Shown here: piece by piece, positions 1 through 9,132 of the stretch
Layout of the letters: each line of letters begins with the position of its first letter
Numbering within the stretch: the stretch's first letter is position 1
DNA from: Bacillota bacterium
GTDB taxonomy: Bacteria > Bacillota > Clostridia > Lachnospirales > Lachnospiraceae
Assembly (NCBI GenBank): GCA_023411225.1
Contig: JAEYPA010000185.1
Coordinates: 1-46,990, forward strand
DNA length: 46,990 nt
Direction of reading: 5' to 3'
The notes under the pieces: model-generated
What the model was told of the DNA's origin: nothing
Database searches by the model: none
The model's input: only the letters and a program-made list of their open reading frames with translations
Made by a program: the position numbers and the translations under genes

Positions 1-78
1 ATTGAAGAGTGCTTTAAAGCTGCTGATAAGGCAATGTATCTGAGGAAGATGAGGCAGAAGTTAAAAGAGATAGTATAA
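1..78 (+). CDS. C-terminal end of a GGDEF (diguanylate cyclase) domain protein, partial
   Basis: The first 26 codons are open from the window edge to a TAA stop. They end in a helix reading AADKAMYLRKMRQK. The ADxAMYxxK pattern is the usual last helix of a GGDEF domain, so this is the tail of a probable diguanylate cyclase whose catalytic part lies outside the window. It ends 38 bases before the CarD-like gene. The call rests on one short motif, so activity cannot be judged. It matters because a c-di-GMP phosphodiesterase and a c-di-GMP riboswitch lie at the other end of the window. Confidence 0.6.
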   Translation: MEECFKAADKAMYLRKMRQKLKEIV

Positions 79-116
79 TCTGCGTTAATGGCCTACAGAA
101 AGGAGGAGGTTTTGTT

Positions 117-617
117 ATGTTTGCAAAAGGAGAATATGTAATCTGTGGAAACAAAGGGGTATGTATGGTGGAAGATATAACAACTGTTCATATGGAAGGC
201 ATAGATAGTAAAAAATTATTTTATCTGTTAAAGCCTTTATACTCAAAAACCAGTACTATTTACGTTGCTGTGGATAACAAGACATCATCCATAAGAAAGA
301 TTCTTACAAGAGAGGAAGCCCTTGCATTCATTGAGTCTATTCCAAGTATAGGATTTTTACAGATTGAAGATGATAAAAATGGAGAAACAGTATATAAAGA
401 AAGTTTTCATAAAAATGATATTGTGGAGTTAGTTAAGATAATAAAGACGAGCTATCTAAGAGGAAATGAGAGAATCAGGCAAGGAAGAAAAGTTGTAGCT
501 GTGGACGAAAAATATTATAAAATGGCCTGTGAATATCTTTTTGGCGAGTTATCCGTCTGTTTAGATATAGACAGGCAGGAGATTGAAAATGATATCATAG
601 AAAAGATTCACAGTTAA
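117..617 (+). CDS. CarD/CdnL-family RNA polymerase-binding transcriptional regulator
   Basis: The 166-residue protein has the CarD layout. An N-terminal RNA-polymerase-interacting Tudor-like domain covers about residues 1-60: FAKGEYVICGNKGVCMVEDI, with the YxLKPLYS and IYVAVDN strands typical of the CarD/TRCF RID module. A helical C-terminal domain follows, rich in basic residues around GNERIRQGRK. Family members bind the RNA polymerase beta subunit and modulate open-complex stability at promoters. The ATG at 117 has a very strong AAGGAGGAGG ribosome binding site just upstream. The gene lies between a GGDEF tail and a dihydrouridine synthase on the same strand, with a short gap to the latter, so cotranscription is possible. 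The family call is firm; the target promoters are unknown. Confidence 0.85.
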   Translation: MFAKGEYVICGNKGVCMVEDITTVHMEGIDSKKLFYLLKPLYSKTSTIYVAVDNKTSSIRKILTREEALAFIESIPSIGFLQIEDDKNGETVYKESFHKNDIVELVKIIKTSYLRGNERIRQGRKVVAVDEKYYKMACEYLFGELSVCLDIDRQEIENDIIEKIHS

Positions 618-647
618 GGCCTATAAATTATAAGGAAGGTTTCCATA

Positions 648-1616
648 ATGAAAAGTTATTTTGCCCCAATGGAGGGCATTACCACATACAACTATCGCAA
701 GGCCCATCACAGCTTCTTTCCTGGAGTGGATAAATACTTCACCCCTTTTATAGCTCCTGGAAGGAACAAACTCTTTACTTCTAGGGAGAAAAACGACATT
801 CTTCCAGAACATAATCCTGAGTTCTACCTTGTGCCTCAGATACTGACAAACCAGCCAGAGGATTTTCTAAAGGTGGCAGAGAAACTTAAAGATTATGGTT
901 ACAAAGAGCTGAATCTTAACCTTGGTTGTCCATCGGGCACTGTAGTAACCAAAGGAAAAGGCTCAGGCTTTTTAGCATATCCCAAAGAACTAAATTTATT
1001 TTTGGCTGAGATATTCGAGCATTATACAGGTAAATTGTCTATAAAGACTCGTATAGGAATAGACTCTCCTGAGGAGTTTGATGCCATTCTAGACATATAT
1101 AATCAATATCCCTTAGAAGAGCTTATTATTCATCCAAGAGTACAGAAGGATTTTTATAGGAATACTCCAAATCGACAGATATTTGCCGATGCATTACAAA
1201 AAAGTAAGAATCCTGTTTGTTATAATGGAGATATATTTACAGTGGAAGATTATGAAGCTTTCGTGTCAGAGTTTGGTGAGGACATTCCTCTTATGTTTGG
1301 CCGTGGCTTAATAGCCAATCCGGATCTTGTTGGTCATATAGTGGGAATAAATCGATTAAACAACCAAATTCTGAAAGAGTTCCACGATACCATTTATGAT
1401 GGCTATGAGCAAATAATGTCTGGAGAGCGGGATGTACTGTTTAAAATGAAGGAATTGTGGTTCTACATGATTCATTTATTTCCGGAAGCAGAAAAGTATG
1501 GGAAGCAAATAAAAAAAGCCCAGAAAGGCTCAGATTATAAAGCAGTGGTTACCAGCCTGTTTAAGGGTACGGGGGTACTGATACAGGCTGGTTTCTGCTC
1601 ATTACAGGGTAAGTAA
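648..1616 (+). CDS. dus: tRNA-dihydrouridine synthase
   Basis: This FMN-dependent enzyme reduces specific uridines in the tRNA D-loop to dihydrouridine, using NADPH. The sequence begins with the FMN-barrel signature YFAPMEGITT. It carries the catalytic-cysteine motif LNLNLGCPSGTVV near residue 95, the phosphate-binding KTRIG strand near 132, IIHPRVQKDFY near 163, and GRGLIANPDLV near 220. The 322-residue length is normal for Dus proteins, and it resembles the DusB/DusC-like enzymes of Clostridia. A ribosome binding site (AAGGAAGG) lies upstream of the ATG at 648. The gene converges on the MATE gene, with only 26 bases between their stops. Which uridine is modified cannot be told from sequence. 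Confidence 0.9.
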   Translation: MKSYFAPMEGITTYNYRKAHHSFFPGVDKYFTPFIAPGRNKLFTSREKNDILPEHNPEFYLVPQILTNQPEDFLKVAEKLKDYGYKELNLNLGCPSGTVVTKGKGSGFLAYPKELNLFLAEIFEHYTGKLSIKTRIGIDSPEEFDAILDIYNQYPLEELIIHPRVQKDFYRNTPNRQIFADALQKSKNPVCYNGDIFTVEDYEAFVSEFGEDIPLMFGRGLIANPDLVGHIVGINRLNNQILKEFHDTIYDGYEQIMSGERDVLFKMKELWFYMIHLFPEAEKYGKQIKKAQKGSDYKAVVTSLFKGTGVLIQAGFCSLQGK

Positions 1617-1642
1617 ACAATTCTCCTGTAACACGTTGGGGG

Positions 1643-2992
1643 TTATTCAAAATTACGGGTGATATTATTCACCCACTTGTACTTTTTGTAATGCCAATAA
1701 ACAACAGGAAGCTTTACTACTTCATCCAGACTGATACAGAAGTAAACTACCATAGTTGGCCATTTGAACACAAAGGCGGCTAGCAATCCAAGAGGTACTG
1801 CAAAGCACCACATGTTCACGGAATCGCAGATAAAGCCAAATCTAGTATCACCACCGGCGCAGAAGATGCCGGCAATTGTGGTACAATTCATAACCTTACC
1901 GATGCAGTAAAGGATATTTATGAATAGCATAATATTCAAGTAACTGTATGCGATATCAGATAGATCTACCATATTTAATATAAGTGGTCGGCATAAGATA
2001 ATAATTACAGCTCCGGCTGCACTAAATAACAGAGCTAGGCGGCACACTTTAGAGCCATCTTCTTTGGCTTGTGCAAGCCTATTGTCTCCAATCTCTTTCC
2101 CAATTAAAATTGCCCCAGCACTACTTACACCCAACCCGAATATAATGGAAAGATTACGAACTACTGAATTTACTGCATGAGCCGCAACTATGTCACGTCC
2201 CAGTCGCCCAAGTATGACAGAGTACATGGTAAAGCCAAGACCCCAGGATAGATAATTAGCAAGGGCTGGGGAAGAGTAATGAATGAAGTCTTTCGTCAGA
2301 ATACCACCCTTACTAAATATATAACTAACACGAAGTTTTATTTTTTTATCAATAAATAGGGAATCTGCAATACATAGTAACAGTTCAACAGCCCTTGAAA
2401 TAGTAGTTGCCAGAGCAACTCCAAATACTCCAAGCTTTGGGGAACCAAACAATCCAAAGATAAATACGGCATTTAACAAAATATTTAGTAGTAGACAAGT
2501 AGTGGATATAAAGGTACTTATCATCACTCGTTCCATATTACGGATGGATACCTCATACACAATGGAACACCCCATAAACAAGAAAGAGATACCAAGTACA
2601 CGTAAATAAGTAGCTCCATACTGAATTAATTTCGGATCTTCTGTAAATGCTTTCATAATGGTATCAGGAATGAGAATGTTGGTCAGGGTAAAGACGAAGG
2701 AGATTAAAAGGGAGAACCTAATAGCAATTCCAAAAATCTTTCTTATCGAGGAAAGGTCGCCTTTTCCCCAATACTGCGCAGTCATAGAACTTACTCCTGC
2801 TGTTATTCCATAGATAAACAAAGTAAAGATAAAAGGAATTTGACCTGCTAGGGAGACTCCTGACAGCTCATCCTGTCCCACGAACCCCAACATAATTACA
2901 TCAGCGCTACCTACAGCAGCATTAAGTAGATTCTGAATAACAATTGGTATCATTAATTTACGTAGTTTTTTATAAAAATTATCTTCTTTCAA
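1643..2992 (-). CDS. MATE-family multidrug/sodium antiporter
   Basis: This is a roughly 450-residue integral membrane protein with about twelve hydrophobic segments in two similar halves. MATE hallmarks are LMIPIVIQNLLNAAVGSADV at the N-terminus and GITAGVSSMTAQYWGKGD in the loop after the second helix. Family members export drugs or metabolites using Na+ or H+ gradients. The open frame extends to a GTG at 3007, but a TTG at 2992 fits better. It gives the typical MATE N-terminus MKEDNFYKKL and has a GTGAGGA sequence at good spacing. The gene is transcribed away from the alcohol dehydrogenase. The substrate cannot be deduced. Confidence 0.88.
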   Translation of the reverse strand: MKEDNFYKKLRKLMIPIVIQNLLNAAVGSADVIMLGFVGQDELSGVSLAGQIPFIFTLFIYGITAGVSSMTAQYWGKGDLSSIRKIFGIAIRFSLLISFVFTLTNILIPDTIMKAFTEDPKLIQYGATYLRVLGISFLFMGCSIVYEVSIRNMERVMISTFISTTCLLLNILLNAVFIFGLFGSPKLGVFGVALATTISRAVELLLCIADSLFIDKKIKLRVSYIFSKGGILTKDFIHYSSPALANYLSWGLGFTMYSVILGRLGRDIVAAHAVNSVVRNLSIIFGLGVSSAGAILIGKEIGDNRLAQAKEDGSKVCRLALLFSAAGAVIIILCRPLILNMVDLSDIAYSYLNIMLFINILYCIGKVMNCTTIAGIFCAGGDTRFGFICDSVNMWCFAVPLGLLAAFVFKWPTMVVYFCISLDEVVKLPVVYWHYKKYKWVNNITRNFE

Positions 2993-3150
2993 TGTTGGTG
3001 TCCTCACTAATCAGCTATATTTATGGATAGGATTTTGCTATAACATATGATATAATACTAAAGGTAACTAGGTACAAAAGATATAACATTATTTAGTTTT
3101 TTTTATAACAATCGTATAATTTGGTATAAAATGAAAACGGAGGAGAAGAT

Positions 3151-4332
3151 ATGGAGAATTTTGAATTTTATAGTCCTACTTATTTTGTATTCGGTAAGGA
3201 CAAAGAAACTGAATGTGGAGAATACATAAAGAAATTCAATGGAACAAAAGTGTTAATTCATTATGGTGGTGGTTCCGTTGTGAAATCTGGTCTGTTAGAC
3301 AGGGTAAAAGATTCTATTGAAAAAGCCGGCCTATCCTATGTGATTTTGGGAGGAGCAATGCCGAATCCAAGAAGCGGATTGGTTTATAAAGGAATTGAAT
3401 TATGTAAAAATGAAAAAGTTGATTTTGTTCTCGCTGTAGGTGGTGGAAGTACTATTGATTCAGCTAAGGCTATAGCAGCAGGAGCCGTATATGATGGAGA
3501 CTTTTGGGATTTTTATGATGGAAAGAAAGACCCTGAAGATGCATTGCCAGTTGGAACTGTTTTAACCATCGCAGCAGCTGGAAGTGAAGGCTCCCCTAGT
3601 TCAGTTATTACCAAGGAAGAAGGGATGTTAAAGAGAGGAGCTGGAGGAGATTGTCTAAGACCTAAATTCTCCATTATGAATCCAGCCCTAACCCAAACTC
3701 TTCCGGCCTATCAAACGGCATGTGGTGCTACAGACATTATGGCCCATGTGTTTGAACGATATTTTACCAATACAAAGGACGTAGAAGTCACTGATCGTTT
3801 ATGTGAATCAATACTTTTAACCATGATAAATGAAGTGCCAAAGGTAATTAAGAATCCTGATGACTATCAGGCAAGAGCTAACATCATGTGGGCAGGTATG
3901 GTAGCCCATAATGATATTGTTGGTGTTGGACGTGAACAAGATTGGAACAGCCATGGACTAGAGCATGAACTTTCCGCTTTGTATGACTGTGCCCATGGTG
4001 CAGGTCTTGCAGTAATTATGCCGGCTTGGATGGAATATGTAATGAATCATGATGTGATGCGATTTGCTCAGACAGCTGTAAGAGTCTGGGGCTGTCATAT
4101 GGACTTCTCTAACCCTGAGAATACAGCAAAGGAAGGAATCAAGCGCTTCCGCCAGTTCCTGTCCTCCATAGGAATGCCAATTAACTTTGCCCAATTAGGT
4201 GCAAAAGAAGAAGATATTCCGAAGTTGATTGAGACCCTTGGAATAGGAGATGACAAGAGAGCAGGATTTGTAGAGCTTGACAAGAAGGCGTGTGAAACCA
4301 TCTATCAGCTTGCAGTAGATGCAAAATTGTAA
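3151..4332 (+). CDS. Iron-containing alcohol dehydrogenase (butanol dehydrogenase type)
   Basis: This is a 393-residue group III, NAD(P)H-dependent alcohol dehydrogenase. The N-terminal dinucleotide-binding domain carries VGGGSTIDSAKAIA near residue 95. The all-helical C-terminal domain carries the metal ligands in ATDIMAHVFE (Asp and His, near 190), HGLEHELSA (near 263) and CAHGAGLAVIMP (near 275). It resembles the YugJ/BdhA-type enzymes that reduce aldehydes to alcohols in clostridial fermentation. The start at 3151 has a GGAGGAG ribosome binding site. A TATAAT hexamer at 3115-3120 may be the -10 element. A strong hairpin follows the gene, so it is probably monocistronic. The exact aldehyde substrate is not known. 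Confidence 0.9.
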   Translation: MENFEFYSPTYFVFGKDKETECGEYIKKFNGTKVLIHYGGGSVVKSGLLDRVKDSIEKAGLSYVILGGAMPNPRSGLVYKGIELCKNEKVDFVLAVGGGSTIDSAKAIAAGAVYDGDFWDFYDGKKDPEDALPVGTVLTIAAAGSEGSPSSVITKEEGMLKRGAGGDCLRPKFSIMNPALTQTLPAYQTACGATDIMAHVFERYFTNTKDVEVTDRLCESILLTMINEVPKVIKNPDDYQARANIMWAGMVAHNDIVGVGREQDWNSHGLEHELSALYDCAHGAGLAVIMPAWMEYVMNHDVMRFAQTAVRVWGCHMDFSNPENTAKEGIKRFRQFLSSIGMPINFAQLGAKEEDIPKLIETLGIGDDKRAGFVELDKKACETIYQLAVDAKL

Positions 4333-4350
4333 ACTTAAGTACAAGATAGA

Positions 4351-4402
4351 AAGAGGATGGAAAACGGCAAAGATTCATATGCCGTTTTCCATCCTCTTTT
4401 TC
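4351..4402. terminator. Strong intrinsic terminator, probably bidirectional
   Basis: A perfect 19-bp stem (AAGAGGATGGAAAACGGCA pairing with its complement at 4380-4398) is followed by a T tract. It ends the alcohol dehydrogenase transcript. Because the opposite strand also has T residues after the stem, it may also serve the converging SDR gene. Confidence 0.88.
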
Positions 4403-4455
4403 TTATGACAGGATATTTCAAGAATTACCTATCATAGAGGAAATGCTCTACTTTG

Positions 4456-5187
4456 TTATATCCAGCCACCGTCCAGTTGAATTACTTGGCCAGTCAGATA
4501 ATCATTCCCTGTGCAAAGTTGGTAAACCAATTCCGCGACCTCTTCCGGTTTGCCCATACGTCCGGCTGGAATCTCTTCTTTAAGTGATAGCCGCTCATCA
4601 TCACTTAAAAATCGATTCATGTCGGTGTCAATGGCACCACAGGCAATAGCATTTACTTGTATGTTACTTGGAGCAACTTCCTTAGCAAGGGCTTTCGTCA
4701 TGGCATTAAGACCACCCTTTGTAGCTGAGTAGGCGACCTCCATGGAGGCTCCACATACACCCCACACAGAAGAAATGTTTACTATCTTTCCCGCTTTTTC
4801 ATGAATCATATGAGGAAGTGCCAACCTGGAGCAGTAGAAAGGTGCAGACAGATTGGTAGCCAATAGCTTTTGCCATTGCTCATTGGTGGTATCCGTCACT
4901 AGCTCTACATAGGAGATGCCAGCATTGTTGATTAGGTAATCAACACCATTGCCCCAAGTGGCCACCTGATGAAACAGAGTTTCCAAACTGTGGTAGTCTG
5001 CCACATCACACTGAAGGATTAGACAACTAGCTCCTGCAGCTTCAGCTTCCTCCTTTAACTTATTAAGGGCATCTATATTATGTTTACAGGTTAGAACCAG
5101 ATTGTACCCGGGGCTCATAAAACGCCTAGCAATAGCATTCCCAATGCCTCTGGAGGCACCTGTGACTAAAATGGTCTTCATGTTCAT
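4456..5187 (-). CDS. Short-chain dehydrogenase/reductase, FabG-like
   Basis: The 243-residue protein has all classical SDR motifs. These are the cofactor-binding TGASRGIG near residue 9, CDVAD near 60, NNAGIS near 87, the catalytic serine in NISSVWG near 138, and YSATKGG, which supplies the catalytic Tyr and Lys near 151-155. It ends with the usual LTGQVIQLDGGWI. It is most like 3-oxoacyl-ACP reductases of the FabG/YmfI type, but it stands alone with no fatty-acid genes around it, so another keto substrate is possible. The first Met (5187) is chosen over the third because AAAGGAATT sits at proper spacing. It converges on the alcohol dehydrogenase. Confidence 0.85.
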   Translation of the reverse strand: MNMKTILVTGASRGIGNAIARRFMSPGYNLVLTCKHNIDALNKLKEEAEAAGASCLILQCDVADYHSLETLFHQVATWGNGVDYLINNAGISYVELVTDTTNEQWQKLLATNLSAPFYCSRLALPHMIHEKAGKIVNISSVWGVCGASMEVAYSATKGGLNAMTKALAKEVAPSNIQVNAIACGAIDTDMNRFLSDDERLSLKEEIPAGRMGKPEEVAELVYQLCTGNDYLTGQVIQLDGGWI

Positions 5188-5323
5188 ATTGTTAATTCCT
5201 TTCTTTACTACGTATTATACCCTAAAAAAAAACACATATCAATTTCTTTCACCCTATCAGTGACAGGCTATAGCTTGTCATATAGAGCAATTTCTGCTAT
5301 ACTTCATTTTGGAGGCTTATTTC

Positions 5324-6136
5324 ATGAACGGACGTAGAATCATTAAAAAGACAACTAGAACTCTATTGAAGACAGTTTTTTGGATGCTTTTATTTATAGG
5401 GGTAGGAATAGGAACTTATAAACTCACAATTGCTTACTATAAAAGCACTGGGCAATATTCCGCTGTAGATAACGATGCCTCAAAAGCCATTGTTAAGGCT
5501 ACTACAGACACCCTTGCAATCAATGCTATTTTCTCTGTAAATGGAGACGATGGAACAGTGAGGAATCTGTTACTGGAAATATTTCATTCAGACACAGGAA
5601 AGCTTGATTTTGTAACAGTCCCAGTTGGCTGCCAGTATGCAATGAGTAAAGAACTTTTTGCCACCTTAAGTAAAGCAAACCAGAATGTACCGCAAATACT
5701 ATCATGGAAAGACCTTCCACAGTATTTTACCCAGTTCACAGCGTATCAATATGGGTGTATGTTATTAGAAGAAAGCCTTGGAGTTCACATTAGCTTTTAT
5801 ACTTTAATGTCGGATACTACTTTTAAAGAGTACTTTGAAGAGAAAAAAACTACTACATCAGATAGTACCAGTGTAGCAAAAGGCTATAATTTGAAGGAGA
5901 CCACACGTAATAAGATTAAAGGGTTGACTACCTCCTCAAAAATGGAGACAGAGTTAGCAGCCTACTATACCAAAATACAGAGTAATCTGAGTTTATCTAA
6001 AAGAAAAACCTATTTATCTGCATATCAAAAAGCGGATTATGACAACATAGGTGTTTATTCTCTACCTATTACTGGAGATACTAATCAGATAGCAACAGAA
6101 GATAGGGAATGGTTAGGTAAGATTCTGGAAGATTAG
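5324..6136 (+). CDS. Divergent LytR-CpsA-Psr (LCP)-like membrane protein
   Basis: The protein is about 270 residues. It has a basic cytoplasmic start (MNGRRIIKKTTRTLLK), one membrane helix at about residues 17-38, and an extracellular domain. That domain follows the LCP outline: LLLEIFHSDTGKLDFVTVPV resembles the central strand of LCP domains, and LEESLGVHISFYTLMSDTTF resembles the LGVxIDYYxxVD region. The canonical RSD and PRDT catalytic motifs are missing. LCP proteins attach polymers to peptidoglycan, but this one may have lost that activity. The ATG at 5324 is chosen for the GGAGG eight bases upstream. The next gene is also a divergent envelope-polymer enzyme, which supports a cell-surface role. 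This is a remote assignment. Confidence 0.5.
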   Translation: MNGRRIIKKTTRTLLKTVFWMLLFIGVGIGTYKLTIAYYKSTGQYSAVDNDASKAIVKATTDTLAINAIFSVNGDDGTVRNLLLEIFHSDTGKLDFVTVPVGCQYAMSKELFATLSKANQNVPQILSWKDLPQYFTQFTAYQYGCMLLEESLGVHISFYTLMSDTTFKEYFEEKKTTTSDSTSVAKGYNLKETTRNKIKGLTTSSKMETELAAYYTKIQSNLSLSKRKTYLSAYQKADYDNIGVYSLPITGDTNQIATEDREWLGKILED

Positions 6137-6179
6137 CTAGCAGATACTCAGATTGATAAACAAGAAAGAGGATAATTGC

Positions 6180-6926
6180 ATGGACAGTAAAATCAATGTA
6201 ATGGGAATTGATATTGATTATATTTCCCTTCTTACATTAAAAAAGAAGACATTAGAGTATTTGACCAATGATCGTCTGAATATTTATGTGTTTTTGTCAA
6301 CTAAACTGGTTGGTGAGGCAGTAGAAGATAAAGAATTGGAAACATGTTTAAAAGAGGCTGATTTTTTGTTGCCTGGAGTAGAGCAGATATTTGATATCCA
6401 ATCACAGCCTTTGTCAAAGAAGAATATGGTAAATGGATATCATTCCTTCTTGGAATTGATAGATAAGATGGATAAGACATATACAATTTATGTCTTGGCA
6501 AGTCAGGAAAGTGCCGTCGATAAAATTACTTCGTACTGCAAACTTAATTTTCCGAAGGTTACTATAATTGGAACCTATAATCAAAAGGAAGATTGGACTG
6601 ATGAGCAACTGGTGAATGCAATTAACTCAGCAAATCCTGACATGATTGTTAATACAATACCTACTCCCGTTGAGGGGAAATGGGTAGCAACCTATTGGCA
6701 GCAGCTTAACTCAAGGTTGTATATAGGATTGGGTGCTATTTTTGATATCATGGTATCAGAGTTGAAGGCCCCTCCCCTATTAATAAGAAAACTTCATCTA
6801 CTAAGTCTATACCACAAGATAAGAGGGTTTCAAAAGCATAAATCATGTGCGACCCGAATATTCAGGCGTAAAGTAGAGCAATATAATACTAAAAAAGGTG
6901 ACAACGATAATGGAACTACTTACTAA
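6180..6926 (+). CDS. WecG/TagA/CpsF-family glycosyltransferase, divergent
   Basis: The protein is about 248 residues with the overall shape of TagA/WecG enzymes, which transfer N-acetylmannosamine or a related sugar to a lipid-linked acceptor. Recognisable parts are INVMGIDIDYISL at the N-terminus, the mid-domain IYVLASQESAVDKI, VTIIGTYN, and the C-terminal LYIGLGAIFDIMVSELKAPP followed by a basic, membrane-binding tail. The usual active-site PDG is replaced by LPGVE near residue 66. The usual GxPxQE loop reads IPTPVEGKW near 166. The fold is therefore supported but catalysis is doubtful. The start at 6180 has an AAGAGG ribosome binding site. The gene overlaps the following YitT gene by 17 bases, suggesting translational coupling. 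Confidence 0.6.
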   Translation: MDSKINVMGIDIDYISLLTLKKKTLEYLTNDRLNIYVFLSTKLVGEAVEDKELETCLKEADFLLPGVEQIFDIQSQPLSKKNMVNGYHSFLELIDKMDKTYTIYVLASQESAVDKITSYCKLNFPKVTIIGTYNQKEDWTDEQLVNAINSANPDMIVNTIPTPVEGKWVATYWQQLNSRLYIGLGAIFDIMVSELKAPPLLIRKLHLLSLYHKIRGFQKHKSCATRIFRRKVEQYNTKKGDNDNGTTY

Positions 6927-7782
6927 ACGCCCAAGATGGCTTCAATATATCGTGATTGCATTAGGAACTACACTAATGGCAGTTGCAGTTAATATAGTAT
7001 TTGAACCGATGGATATGGTAACCGGAGGGGTCTCCGGTCTCGCTATCGTTGTAAAATATTGGACAAAACCGATAATTTCAGGAGGAATTCCTCTGTGGTT
7101 GTCTAATGCGTTAATCAATATTCCACTTTTTGTGTTTGCTATCATACTGTTTGGACCAAGATATATTGCAAAGACATTGTATGCTACTGTGTGTTTTACA
7201 GTAGCATTGTACATTGTACCTACAGAAGCAGTATTTGCAAAGGATTACTTTTTGGCGAGTATATTTGGTGGCGTTTTAATGGGCTCAGGTCTGGGGCTTG
7301 TGTTTTTTTATCAGTGTACCACTGGAGGAACAGATTTATTTAGCACACTAATTCAGCGTAGATTAAAACATTATACAGTTCCTCAGATACTAATGGTAGT
7401 AGATAGCTCCATCGTGTTATTAGGTGCAGCTGTATTTGGATTGAATAAATCCTTATATGCGGTTATTGCAGTATACTTGACTTCTAAAATAATGGACAAC
7501 TTTCTGGAGGGTGTCAAGTTTGCCAAATTGGTATATATCATCTCTGACCAACATGAAGTAATTGCACAAGTAGTTTTACATGAACTTAATCGAGGAGCTA
7601 CAGGCATTCCTGTAGAGGGAATGTATTCCAATGAAGCAAAAAAAATGTTACTATGTGTAGTAGCAAAGAAGGAGATAGCAGGTATTATTGAAAAAGTTGC
7701 ACAAATTGACCCTTCTGCTTTTGTTATAGTTAGTGATGTTAGAGAGGTACTTGGGGAAGGTTTTATAGAATATAAACAGTAA
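6910..7782 (+). CDS. YitT-family membrane protein (DUF161 + DUF2179)
   Basis: The protein is about 290 residues. Five to six hydrophobic segments fill the first 190 residues, with the signature FEPMDMVTGGVSGLAIVVKY near residue 32 and FFYQCTTGGTDLFSTLIQRR near 135. They are followed by a soluble DUF2179 domain (KLVYIISDQHEVIAQVVLHEL ... GEGFIEYK). YitT proteins are widespread in Firmicutes and their transport or regulatory function is not established. The ATG at 6910 is preferred over the upstream GTG at 6898. It overlaps the TagA-like gene by 17 bases. The LCP-like, TagA-like and YitT genes probably form one transcript. Confidence 0.85.
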   Translation: MELLTKRPRWLQYIVIALGTTLMAVAVNIVFEPMDMVTGGVSGLAIVVKYWTKPIISGGIPLWLSNALINIPLFVFAIILFGPRYIAKTLYATVCFTVALYIVPTEAVFAKDYFLASIFGGVLMGSGLGLVFFYQCTTGGTDLFSTLIQRRLKHYTVPQILMVVDSSIVLLGAAVFGLNKSLYAVIAVYLTSKIMDNFLEGVKFAKLVYIISDQHEVIAQVVLHELNRGATGIPVEGMYSNEAKKMLLCVVAKKEIAGIIEKVAQIDPSAFVIVSDVREVLGEGFIEYKQ

Positions 7783-7979
7783 ACTATTAAAAAAAAAGAC
7801 AAAATTTTAGGAATAATACAAAATTATACAGTTAGTATACAAATTAAACAAATTGAAAAAAACTAATTTGGTAAAATGAGATATAGTTTTGATATGGTAA
7901 TTGATGTATTATAATGCTATGGTTAGTACATTTAATAATGCTTTAATTAAAGTTACGTATTAAGAGGAGGAAATATAGT

Positions 7980-9092
7980 ATGGCGAGTGTAACGCTCAAA
8001 AACATCAATAAAACATATCCTAATGGATTTGTAGCTGTTAAAGATTTCAATCTTGATATTGAAGACAAAGAATTTGTTATTTTTGTAGGTCCATCTGGAT
8101 GTGGTAAATCTACGACTCTTCGTATGATTGCTGGTTTGGAAGATATTACATCTGGTGAGTGTTGGATTGGTGACAGAATGGTGAATGCTGTTGAACCTAA
8201 AGACAGAGATATTGCAATGGTATTCCAGAATTATGCGTTATATCCTCATATGTCAGTTTATGACAACATGGCATTTGGTCTTAAGTTAAGAAAAACTCCA
8301 AAGGATGAAATTGATAAATTGGTTCATGAAGCAGCTAAGATTCTTGATATTGATCATTTATTAGATCGTAAACCAAAGGCTTTATCTGGTGGACAGAGAC
8401 AGCGTGTTGCAATTGGACGTGCTATCGTTCGTCATCCTAAGGTATTCCTTATGGATGAGCCTTTATCCAACTTGGATGCTAAGTTACGTGTTCAGATGCG
8501 TACAGAGCTTTCTAAATTACATATGATACTTGAGACTACATTTATCTATGTAACTCATGATCAGACGGAAGCAATGACGCTTGGTACCAGAATCGTTGTT
8601 ATGAAGGATGGTCTTATCCAACAGGTAGATACTCCACAGAATCTGTATGACAAGCCTATTAATTTATTTGTTGCTGGATTTATGGGATCTCCTCAGATGA
8701 ACTTTATTGATTGTAAGGTATTAAAGTCTGGTTCTGACGTATTATTAATGTTTGGTTCTAACAGCATTAAAGTTCCAGAAGCTAAGGCTAAGATTCTGGA
8801 AGATGGTGGATATATTGATAGTACAGTTGTTCTTGGTATCCGTCCAGAAGACATTAAAGATGAAGAGATTATCATCAACAACTCCCCTGACAGTGTTCTT
8901 GAGGCAACTGTTAAAGTTTATGAGTTACTGGGTGCAGAAGTTTATTTATATTTCGGTGTAGAGCAGTTTGAGTTTACAGCACGAGTTAATTCTCGTACTA
9001 CAGCACGAGTTGGTGATACTATTAAGGTTGCATTTGATGTATCAAAGATTCATGTTTTTGACAAAGAGACAGAAGCAGTTATCTGTAACTAA
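7980..9092 (+). CDS. ugpC: UgpC/MsmX-family carbohydrate ABC transporter ATP-binding protein
   Basis: The 370-residue ATPase has Walker A GPSGCGKST near residue 38, Q-loop FQNYALYPHMSVYDNMAFGL near 82, signature ALSGGQRQRVAIGRAIVR near 135, Walker B VFLMDEPLSNLDAKLR near 156 and an H-loop in YVTHDQTEAM. The C-terminal 130 residues form the TOBE/OB regulatory domain typical of MsmX/UgpC proteins. Such proteins energise several sugar importers at once, and no permease or binding-protein genes are adjacent, which fits a shared, stand-alone ATPase. It has an AGGAGG ribosome binding site, a roughly 200-base AT-rich upstream region and two terminators behind it. The sugar specificity is unknown. 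Confidence 0.9.
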   Translation: MASVTLKNINKTYPNGFVAVKDFNLDIEDKEFVIFVGPSGCGKSTTLRMIAGLEDITSGECWIGDRMVNAVEPKDRDIAMVFQNYALYPHMSVYDNMAFGLKLRKTPKDEIDKLVHEAAKILDIDHLLDRKPKALSGGQRQRVAIGRAIVRHPKVFLMDEPLSNLDAKLRVQMRTELSKLHMILETTFIYVTHDQTEAMTLGTRIVVMKDGLIQQVDTPQNLYDKPINLFVAGFMGSPQMNFIDCKVLKSGSDVLLMFGSNSIKVPEAKAKILEDGGYIDSTVVLGIRPEDIKDEEIIINNSPDSVLEATVKVYELLGAEVYLYFGVEQFEFTARVNSRTTARVGDTIKVAFDVSKIHVFDKETEAVICN

Positions 9093-9103
9093 TATAGCGA
9101 CAG

Positions 9104-9132
9104 GAGATACCTCGAAAGAGGTATCTCTTTTT
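9104..9132 (+). terminator. Intrinsic terminator after the UgpC/MsmX gene
   Basis: A perfect 10-bp stem, GAGATACCTC / GAGGTATCTC, is closed by a GAAA tetraloop and followed by five T residues. It lies 12 bases behind the stop codon. Confidence 0.93.

Noticed and set aside
7383..7802. Minus-strand 139-residue frame across the YitT gene
   Set aside because: It is antisense to well-conserved YitT domains and has a Thr/Ser/Ile-rich shadow composition.
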